Of a DNA stretch of 6,475 nt, positions 1 through 4,283 are shown piece after piece; within the stretch, counting starts at the first letter, position 1, and each line of letters begins with the position of its first letter. Under the pieces are notes generated by a model, which worked only from the letters and a program-made list of their open reading frames with translations, did no database searches and was not told where the DNA came from. Both the position numbers and the translations under genes were made by a program. The DNA comes from Bacteriovoracaceae bacterium (GTDB lineage: Bacteria > Bdellovibrionota > UBA1018): positions 1-6,475 of the forward strand of contig JAHFAC010000098.1 of assembly GCA_023250755.1 (NCBI GenBank), given 5' to 3'.

Positions 1-1
1 G

Positions 2-901
2 ATTCTTTCTCTAGCGCTTGATTTGATGAAAAAATTTGGAGGAGAAAAATTTGTTTCCATTCGCGTGAATAGTCGGCATTTAGTCGATTTTTTCTTTACT
101 TCGCGGCTTGGGCTTGCTGCTGAGGCGGGTTTACGGCTTTCAAAGGCGGTGGATGCACGAGCGAAGATTGGCGAAGATGCTTATTCCAAGTGGTTGGCTG
201 ATTTAGGTTTGAGCCAGAACCAACGTGAGGAGATGGAGCGATTTTTCAAAGCGCCTTATGAGGAGATTGCCAGGAGCTGTCCTTGTCGAGGGATTGATGA
301 GCTATCAGGTCTTTTTAGTCTTTTGAAAGAATCCGGCATTCAAGACCAGGTGGTTTTCGATCCTACGATCATGAGAGGAATGAATTATTATACTGGGACG
401 GTGTTTGAAATTTACGATACTTCTCCCGAGAATCGCCGAGCCATGTTCGGGGGCGGTCGTTATGATAACTTGATTGGACTTTTTGGAAACGCCAAGCTTT
501 CTGGTATCGGGTTTGGGATGGGTGATGTCACGTTTCGGGATTTTCTTGAAGTTCATCATCTGCTCCCGGACTTTGGATCATTTGTAGACGTGTTTGTTTC
601 TCTGCCTAAACTTGAGATGCGTGCTCAGGCTGAAGAAATCACCCGCGCGATTCGGTCCAAAAATCTGCGTGTGATGACGCCGCTTGAGGCAGGGGGTTTT
701 GGTGTTCAGCTTAAGTCGGCTTCTAAGCATGGAGCGCGACTTGTGGTGCTGCTCGGGGACGCGGAGTTAGCGCAGGGACAGGTTTTAGTTAAGGAACTCG
801 CAAGCGGTGAGCAGAGCGTCGTTCCTGTGGGAGAGGTGCCCGAATGGATTGCGCGAAATCTTGTTGCAAAATCTATCGAAAAAGTTGGAGGTAAAGTATG
901 A
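2..901 (+). CDS. hisS: Histidyl-tRNA synthetase, C-terminal part (5' end outside window)
   Basis: Class II aminoacyl-tRNA synthetase that charges tRNA-His in the cytoplasm. The reading frame is open from base 2, so the TTG at 23 and ATG at 26 are internal codons rather than starts. Seen: the HisRS signature RGMNYYTGTVFE with its conserved Arg at 374-376, then GGGRYDNL from 449, then the motif-3 region GIGFGMGDV. After that comes a C-terminal anticodon-binding domain of about 90 residues, with the family-like stretches KSASKHGARLVVLLGDAEL and VKELASGEQ. Class II motifs 1 and 2 lie outside the window. Two variations: the usual RGLDYYTG reads RGMNYYTG, and motif 3 ends GMGDV where many bacterial enzymes have GLER. 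I regard these as lineage variants, since the rest of the domain is intact. The stop overlaps the dut start (ATGA), which implies co-transcription and coupled translation. Confidence 0.95.
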   Translation: MLSLALDLMKKFGGEKFVSIRVNSRHLVDFFFTSRLGLAAEAGLRLSKAVDARAKIGEDAYSKWLADLGLSQNQREEMERFFKAPYEEIARSCPCRGIDELSGLFSLLKESGIQDQVVFDPTIMRGMNYYTGTVFEIYDTSPENRRAMFGGGRYDNLIGLFGNAKLSGIGFGMGDVTFRDFLEVHHLLPDFGSFVDVFVSLPKLEMRAQAEEITRAIRSKNLRVMTPLEAGGFGVQLKSASKHGARLVVLLGDAELAQGQVLVKELASGEQSVVPVGEVPEWIARNLVAKSIEKVGGKV

Positions 902-1320
902 ATTCTATTCCTGTGCGACGAGTCAAGCCGGATGCAATTCTTCCTACTCGTGCGCATCCCGATGATGCGGGACTGGATGTTTATTGTTTGGAGGATGTTT
1001 TATTGGGGCCTCGAAGCGGCAAGGCCGTTCCTACTGGAATTGCAATGGGCCTTCCAGAGGGTTTTGTTGGATTGGTTGCCGATCGTTCTTCACTTGCTAA
1101 GAAGGGTTTAAAATGTGCTGGGGGTATCATTGATGCTGGTTATCGAGGAGAGATTCACGTCATTGTCTGGAATATTTCTGGAGAGCAGCTTCTGGTCAAA
1201 CGGGGCGAACGGATTGCGCAAATTTTGATTTTGCCGATTGCTACGCCAGCAGTGTGCGAAGTGAGTACCTTGGATGATACGCATCGTGGTGAAAAGGGTT
1301 TTGGAAGCACCGGGAAGTAA
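898..1320 (+). CDS. dut: Deoxyuridine 5'-triphosphate nucleotidohydrolase (dUTPase)
   Basis: Hydrolyses dUTP to dUMP and pyrophosphate, keeping uracil out of DNA and supplying dUMP for thymidylate synthesis. At 140 residues it has the normal length for a homotrimeric dUTPase. All five family motifs are present in order: DDAGLD (residues 22-27), RSSLA (63-67), GGIIDAGYRGE (75-84, with catalytic-site Asp79 and uracil-stacking Tyr82), KRGERIAQ (101-108), and the C-terminal arm RGEKGFGSTG (130-139, Phe135). The arm has Lys where many members have Gly (RGEGGFGSTG), a mild variation. The ATG at 898 has a strong ribosome-binding site, GGAGG at 887-891, with 6 bases of spacing. It overlaps the hisS stop by 4 bases, so the two genes form one transcriptional unit. 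No T-rich terminator follows on this strand, although strong hairpins start 6 bases after the stop. Confidence 0.97.
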   Translation: MNSIPVRRVKPDAILPTRAHPDDAGLDVYCLEDVLLGPRSGKAVPTGIAMGLPEGFVGLVADRSSLAKKGLKCAGGIIDAGYRGEIHVIVWNISGEQLLVKRGERIAQILILPIATPAVCEVSTLDDTHRGEKGFGSTGK

Positions 1321-1363
1321 AAAGGTGTGGCCCGAAGGGCGAACCTGTTAACCTTCAGGCCAC
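1319..1363 (-). terminator. Candidate Rho-independent terminator for leftward transcription
   Basis: Stem GTGGCC-C-GAAGG (1327-1338) pairs with CCTTC-A-GGCCAC (1352-1363) around a 13-base loop. Read on the - strand, the C/A mismatch at 1333/1357 becomes a G-U pair, and the stem is followed after ACC by five T (1323-1319). That arrangement fits an intrinsic terminator for a leftward transcript, such as one from the small gene at 1422-1676. Against it are the 3-base spacer, the short T run and a competing tight hairpin GCCC-GAA-GGGC at 1330-1340. Confidence 0.4.
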
Positions 1364-1429
1364 GGTGTGGGACACCCGTCCCACGCCTGAGAGCCCCTGC
1401 AATGGTTAGACCGATGGGGAGCTATCTCA
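1326..1429. ncRNA. Array of three contiguous hairpins; possible structured RNA or 3' UTR
   Basis: Three stem-loops follow one another with no spacer. Hairpin 1 is 1327-1363: 11 pairs, one mismatch. Hairpin 2 is 1364-1387: ten pairs, GGTGTGGGAC with GTCCCACGCC, loop ACCC. Hairpin 3 is 1388-1429: TGAGA/TCTCA, then CCCC (1394-1397) with GGGG (1416-1419), then GGT/ACC inside. The strand is unresolved. Hairpin 2 has a G-U pair only if read on +, whereas hairpin 1 gains a G-U only if read on -. I compared it from memory with 6S, tmRNA, SRP RNA, RNase P and common riboswitches and recognised none. It could be the 3' UTR of dut, the 3' UTR of the leftward small gene, or an independent RNA. Confidence 0.4.
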
Positions 1430-1676
1430 ACTCCGTGATGTATGTGATTTGCTCTGTGGACGATCCGATCCATCTTTTTGCATCCTGAGTTGCTTCTTGC
1501 GTTGTCTCTTGAGCATCTTTATGAGCGAATTCTCGATGGGCCATCATCACAGGATCAGCAGAGTGGGCATGGAGTTGCAGAGTATGGGGTGCCTGAAAAA
1601 GCAGAGTCAGGCTTGCTGTGATTCCCACTAACCCGGTCCAGATCATCTGAGTTTCTCGGCAATTTGAATAGGACAT
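1422..1676 (-). CDS. Possible small membrane-anchored protein, family unknown
   Basis: I do not recognise this 84-residue protein. Residues 11-28 (MIWTGLVGITASLTLLFQ) are hydrophobic and could be a single membrane anchor or uncleaved signal. Residues 41-68 are polar and helix-prone, rich in Ala, Thr, Gln, Asp and Glu (for example DAQETTQEATQDAK), and the tail is TEQITYITELR. The N-terminus lacks the basic cluster usual for a signal peptide; only Arg7 is near. The ATG at 1676-1674 is preceded on its own strand by a purine-rich AGGGGG stretch about 10 bases upstream, which is an acceptable ribosome-binding site. The stop lies inside hairpin 3 of the downstream array, and a candidate terminator follows at 1319-1363. 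It converges on dut and diverges from the transferase gene. Without it, the gap between dut and 1812 would be 491 bases, long for this compact window. It may still be a chance frame. Confidence 0.4.
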   Translation of the reverse strand: MSYSNCRETQMIWTGLVGITASLTLLFQAPHTLQLHAHSADPVMMAHREFAHKDAQETTQEATQDAKRWIGSSTEQITYITELR

Positions 1677-1702
1677 AACACCACATCCCCCTGTCTAGGG
1701 TA

Positions 1703-1740
1703 ATGCAAGTTTCATGCAATGAGTTGGCTTGCTTAGCCAA
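1703..1740. promoter_or_regulatory. Repeats in the divergent upstream region: ATGCAA pair and TTGGCT inverted repeat
   Basis: Between the possible leftward gene (start 1676) and the rightward transferase gene (start 1812), ATGCAA occurs at 1703-1708 and again at 1714-1719. The repeat period is 11 bases, about one helical turn. Next to it TTGGCT (1724-1729) and AGCCAA (1735-1740) form a 6-base inverted repeat with a 5-base spacer. This looks like operator architecture for a divergent promoter region. I found no convincing -35/-10 pair on either strand, so the role is inferred. Confidence 0.25.
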
Positions 1741-1811
1741 GCATTGAGGCCTGTTTACAATCGCAAAATTAACTGGTCTCCCGCCTTTCCTTTGATAGGT
1801 TAAACTGCAGA

Positions 1812-2423
1812 ATGCCATGTAGAATAGAAGATAAGAGCACACTCCAAACAGCTTCGACAGCGTGGGCCTTGTTTATGGCGGAGAGTTTTTCAGGCCAAGG
1901 GAAGGCGATTCTTTCTATTCACCAGAGGGTCCATTGGACGGTTCGTCATCGAGAGGATGAAAAGACGCTCGGTCGTCTTTGTGAAGAAGAGATTCGAACT
2001 GCATTAGTTTCTACAGGAATTCCACCCGAGTGGATCCAAACGAGTCTGACTCACAGTGCAGGTTGTGTTTTAGCAATTGGTTACGGAGGTCAGCACGTCC
2101 TGCGTGTCGGAGTAGATCTTGAGTCCGCCATTCGCAAGGTGAAGGCTGGGATAATGGATCGCGTTGTTAGTCCGCAAGAGCGGGGCTTTAAATTAGAATT
2201 TCTCGATTATTGGGTGATTAAGGAGGCCTGTTACAAGGCGAACCCGGATTCAGCAGGAACGGTGGTTTCTGATTATCAAATAGTGGCTTTTGACCCAATC
2301 CTCCTTCGAGGAGAGGTGAGAGGGAGAATGGGGGCAGTATGGCCTCTCTTGCGATTTCAGCTTTGCCGTGTGGGCGGATGGAGAGTGGCTTTTGCGTTTA
2401 GCCAATCCTCTGGTAATCTTTAA
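1812..2423 (+). CDS. 4'-phosphopantetheinyl transferase family protein (EntD/Sfp type)
   Basis: Members move the 4'-phosphopantetheine arm of coenzyme A onto a serine of acyl, peptidyl or aryl carrier proteins, activating fatty acid, polyketide or nonribosomal peptide assembly. Seen: SLTHSAGCVLAIGY (residues 78-91), matching the family's S-x-S/T-H-S/C region; VGVDLE (99-104), whose Asp102 and Glu104 bind Mg2+; and YWVIKEACYKA (133-143), the W-x-x-KE-x-x-x-K motif with Lys137, Glu138 and Lys142. Length is 203 residues, close to EntD (about 206) and larger than AcpS (about 125). The start is uncertain: ATG at 1812 has only a weak, distant AGG, and the in-frame ATG at 1875 (residue 22) would leave all motifs intact. 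No carrier protein or synthase is in view, so the substrate is unknown. It lies 30 bases before the metal exporter and is probably co-transcribed with it. Confidence 0.85.
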   Translation: MPCRIEDKSTLQTASTAWALFMAESFSGQGKAILSIHQRVHWTVRHREDEKTLGRLCEEEIRTALVSTGIPPEWIQTSLTHSAGCVLAIGYGGQHVLRVGVDLESAIRKVKAGIMDRVVSPQERGFKLEFLDYWVIKEACYKANPDSAGTVVSDYQIVAFDPILLRGEVRGRMGAVWPLLRFQLCRVGGWRVAFAFSQSSGNL

Positions 2424-2453
2424 CGAGTAACCTCTTTAAAGCAATGGGCCATT

Positions 2454-3371
2454 ATGGATCATGAGCATCACCACCTGGGGCATTCAGATTTAGTTGAAGG
2501 AATTTCGCGAGATCGTATTCCGATTGTTCTTGGGCGTGCCCTTTTGATCACACTGGTTTTTATGATTGTGGAGCTGGTGGGAGGATATTTTTCAAACAGC
2601 CTGGCTCTGATTTCGGATGCAGCTCATATGTTGACAGATATTGGGGCCATATTGCTCAGCCTCTTTGCCTATTGGATGTCAAAGCGTCCATCGACACCCA
2701 GTATGAGCTTTGGCTATCACCGTGTCGAGATTTTAGGGGCACTGACCAGTGGCCTTGCAATCTGGCTTATTTCAGGTGTTCTGACTTTTGAGGCGATTTT
2801 GAGGGTCAGTTCTCCCCCCGAGGTCAAGGGTTTCATCGTTTTTGGCGTGGCTTTAGCTGGTCTTGGGGCCAATTTGCTGAGCATGAGAATGCTTCACTCT
2901 GCAAAACAGACCAATATTAACGTACGAGCTGCGTATGTTCACTTATTGGCAGACTCGTTGGGGAGTGTTGGAGCTATTCTTGCGGGATTGGTGATTTGGC
3001 TTACTGGCTGGAGACTGGCTGATTTGGTTGCGACTTTTATTTTTGCAGGATTGATGTTGGTTGGCTCTTGGGCGCTGGTCAAAGAATCGGTCGGAATTTT
3101 GATGGAATCAAGTCCCTCGCATGTCGATCCAAAGAAGGTCAGACAGGGTCTTGAGGCTCTAGTGGGTGTTGAAGAGGTTCATGATCTCCATATTTGGTCG
3201 GTCTCGAGTGGTCGACTTGCTCTCAGTGTTCATTTGATCTCAAAAGATCCAGAAAAACTCCTCCACTCCGCCCATCACCTCCTTCATGAAAAATTTGGAA
3301 TCATTCACACCACCATTCAAGTCGAGCACCCGGATGAGTTCAAGTCCGAGCGATGTTACGATTGCGGCTGA
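2454..3371 (+). CDS. Cation diffusion facilitator (CzcD/ZnT-like) zinc or divalent metal exporter
   Basis: Inner-membrane antiporter that exports Zn2+, and possibly Co2+ or Cd2+, in exchange for protons. It has the usual CDF length of 305 residues: a His-rich N-terminus (DHEHHHLGH), about six transmembrane segments (roughly 27-45, 52-74, 92-114, 126-148, 160-184, 188-210), and a cytoplasmic C-terminal domain from about 220. Transport-site residues are the ZnT/CzcD pattern HMLTD in TM2 (His58, Asp62) and HLLAD in TM5 (His163, Asp167); His/Asp rather than Asp/Asp in TM2 favours zinc. FGYHRVEILGA (87-97) is the typical TM2-TM3 loop. The C-terminal domain carries HDLHIWSV (243-250) and a terminal CYDCG, likely metal ligands. 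ATG 2454 has a poor ribosome-binding site. Its stop lies in the palindrome CTGAGCTCAG (3368-3377), 28 bases before the tRNA. No metal-responsive regulator is adjacent. Confidence 0.93.
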   Translation: MDHEHHHLGHSDLVEGISRDRIPIVLGRALLITLVFMIVELVGGYFSNSLALISDAAHMLTDIGAILLSLFAYWMSKRPSTPSMSFGYHRVEILGALTSGLAIWLISGVLTFEAILRVSSPPEVKGFIVFGVALAGLGANLLSMRMLHSAKQTNINVRAAYVHLLADSLGSVGAILAGLVIWLTGWRLADLVATFIFAGLMLVGSWALVKESVGILMESSPSHVDPKKVRQGLEALVGVEEVHDLHIWSVSSGRLALSVHLISKDPEKLLHSAHHLLHEKFGIIHTTIQVEHPDEFKSERCYDCG

Positions 3372-3399
3372 GCTCAGGGAGTGGTAGTGCTCTTACGGT

Positions 3400-3476
3400 G
3401 CGCCCGTAGCTCAGTTGGATAGAGTAGCTGGCTTCGAACCAGTTGGTCGGGAGTTCGAGTCTCTCCGGGCGCGCCA
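3400..3476 (+). tRNA. tRNA-Arg (anticodon UCG)
   Basis: The 77-base cloverleaf is complete. Acceptor 3400-3406 pairs with 3466-3472. D-stem GCTC (3409-3412) pairs with GAGT (3422-3425) around AGTTGGATA. Anticodon stem GCTGG (3427-3431) pairs with CCAGT (3439-3443), and loop CTTCGAA puts TCG at 3434-3436, reading CGA arginine codons. The variable loop has 5 bases, and the T-arm GGGAG-TTCGAGT-CTCTC spans 3449-3465. Discriminator G and CCA (3474-3476) are encoded. A U at the wobble position could also let it read other CGN codons. Confidence 0.96.
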
Positions 3477-3480
3477 TTAT

Positions 3481-3496
3481 GGTCGTCCCCACCTTT
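3481..3496. repeat. Left copy of a 16-base repeat bracketing the transposase gene
   Basis: GGTCGTCCCCACCTTT matches 4191-4206 (GGTGGTCCCCACCTTT) at 15 of 16 bases in the same orientation. It lies 4 bases after the tRNA 3' end and 16 bases past the transposase stop. The first 13 bases can fold as GGTCG-TCC-CCACC with one mismatch. An overlapping fold pairs CACCT (3490-3494) with AGGTG (3506-3510) around a loop containing GTAG (3499-3502). I interpret this as a REP-like end of the cassette. Confidence 0.55.
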
Positions 3497-3512
3497 TGGT
3501 AGCCGAGGTGAG

Positions 3513-4172
3513 TCAAAGGTTCTGGTTCTTCAGTATTTTTTCTTCTTTTCTAACATTTCTGTTTTTCAGTAATCCGAAATATTTTTTCTTCAATCCTTTT
3601 TGAATCAGTAGTTCTGTTTCACTAAGAAATGGGCGATTGAGCCACTCTAATAATGAATTCATTTCATCTGGAACAAATGATATTCCCAGCCCCGATCTGG
3701 GAAACCAGATTGGTATAGGACAATGACTTTTTCCCAAGACTCCGTAAAGCGTACTCCAGGGGTACTCTTCCACTTTATTGACAATTTTAGCCTTTATTGG
3801 ATTTCTGTAAACGTACTTAAGAGCATGGGCATAGTAGAGCGAAGAGTGGATTAGCGACCAATGATAGGGGCCTCCAAAAATCCGTCCGGAACGTCCGGAT
3901 AGGCGATTGATTGTCCGAGTTACGTCGCTCATGAAGGTGTTCATGACTTTACCAAGATCTTGCTCAGGGGTCGTAACCAAAAGGTGAAAGTGATTTGGCA
4001 TTAAGACGAACGCATGAACCTTTATTCTAAAAAGAATCGAGGCTAAGTAGCACTCGTCACTCATGATTTTCCAAATTGAATGGAGCTCTAGTGGGAATAA
4101 CTCGCGGTTATTGCTACGGGCAGTGACATGATAGGGTAGGACGTTGGAGCGTTGTAAGTTCTTTCTAGGCAT
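3513..4172 (-). CDS. REP-associated tyrosine transposase (RAYT, IS200/Y1 HUH superfamily)
   Basis: Single-tyrosine HUH nuclease of the group tied to REP palindromes; family members cut and rejoin single-stranded DNA at REP-type hairpins. From the chosen ATG at 4172 it is 219 residues. Seen, numbered from that ATG: the RAYT-like opening MPRKNLQRSNVLPYHVTARS; VLMPNHFHLLV with the metal-binding HFH pair at 61-63; and LKYVYRNPIKAKIV at 118-131, where the Tyr at 120 aligns with the catalytic tyrosine. EYPWSTLYGVLG follows, typical of the family. A GTG at 4202 would add ten residues, but it lies inside a strong hairpin and would precede the conserved MPRKN start. AGAGGAA (4179-4173) is a purine-rich but very close ribosome-binding site. 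The tail is Lys/Asn-rich and AT-rich. The gene appears intact and sits between two copies of a 16-base repeat, like a one-gene REP cassette rather than an IS with a second gene. Confidence 0.88.
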   Translation of the reverse strand: MPRKNLQRSNVLPYHVTARSNNRELFPLELHSIWKIMSDECYLASILFRIKVHAFVLMPNHFHLLVTTPEQDLGKVMNTFMSDVTRTINRLSGRSGRIFGGPYHWSLIHSSLYYAHALKYVYRNPIKAKIVNKVEEYPWSTLYGVLGKSHCPIPIWFPRSGLGISFVPDEMNSLLEWLNRPFLSETELLIQKGLKKKYFGLLKNRNVRKEEKILKNQNL

Positions 4173-4177
4173 TTCCT

Positions 4178-4214
4178 CTATAGAGCAAAAGGTGGTCCCC
4201 ACCTTTGCTCATAG
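4178..4214. repeat. REP-like 16-bp hairpin upstream of the transposase, right copy of the repeat
   Basis: CTAT (4178-4181), bulged A, GAGCAAA, bulged A, GGTGG (to 4195) pairs with CCACC-TTT-GCTC-ATAG (4199-4214) around loop TCC. This gives 16 pairs with two single-A bulges. It contains the 16-base repeat copy at 4191-4206 and ends against the transposase ribosome-binding site, so it forms the 5' leader of that mRNA. It could be the DNA hairpin the RAYT binds and could also restrict translation. Confidence 0.6.
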
Positions 4215-4231
4215 ACAGGGGCTCTTTTGAT

Positions 4232-4259
4232 GGTTATTCTTATATATGAAAGAATAATC
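4232..4259. promoter_or_regulatory. AT-rich palindrome between the transposase and kinase genes, possible operator
   Basis: GGTTATTCTT (4232-4241) and AAGAATAATC (4250-4259) are inverted copies with one G-T pair, separated by ATATATGA. It lies 24 bases before the kinase start and about 60 bases upstream of the transposase start, so it could be an operator or promoter element for either gene. There is no T run directly after the stem, so I do not call it a terminator. No clear -35/-10 pair was found. Confidence 0.35.
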
Positions 4260-4283
4260 GCATATTTTTGACTAGGAACCCGC

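Noticed and set aside
305..957. Two leftward frames (305-559 and 706-957) opposite hisS and dut
   Set aside because: Antisense shadows of clearly coding sequence with no domains or start signals.
1398..1420. Resemblance to the 3' part of a c-di-GMP-I riboswitch
   Set aside because: Only a short stretch around ATGGTTAGACCGATGGGG is similar. The conserved GGCAAACC and GACGCAAAGCC elements are absent, and no gene follows in the right position.
1449..1631. Rightward 60-codon frame in the gap after dut
   Set aside because: Cysteine-rich, no recognisable pattern, no ribosome-binding site; the opposite-strand frame is more protein-like.
1555..1842. Leftward frame of 95 codons
   Set aside because: It overlaps the transferase start and the small leftward frame, has a cysteine-rich, mixed composition with no domain, and lacks a convincing ribosome-binding site.
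3415..3603. Rightward frame of 62 codons starting in the tRNA
   Set aside because: It begins inside the tRNA-Arg gene and continues antisense to the transposase C-terminus. It ends in a Phe-rich stretch from the AT-rich tail, with no ribosome-binding site.
3535..3603. T-rich run after the tRNA as its terminator
   Set aside because: The T-rich stretch is the Lys/Asn-rich 3' end of the transposase gene read on the other strand, and no stem directly precedes it. The hairpin at 3490-3510 is about 25 bases too far away.
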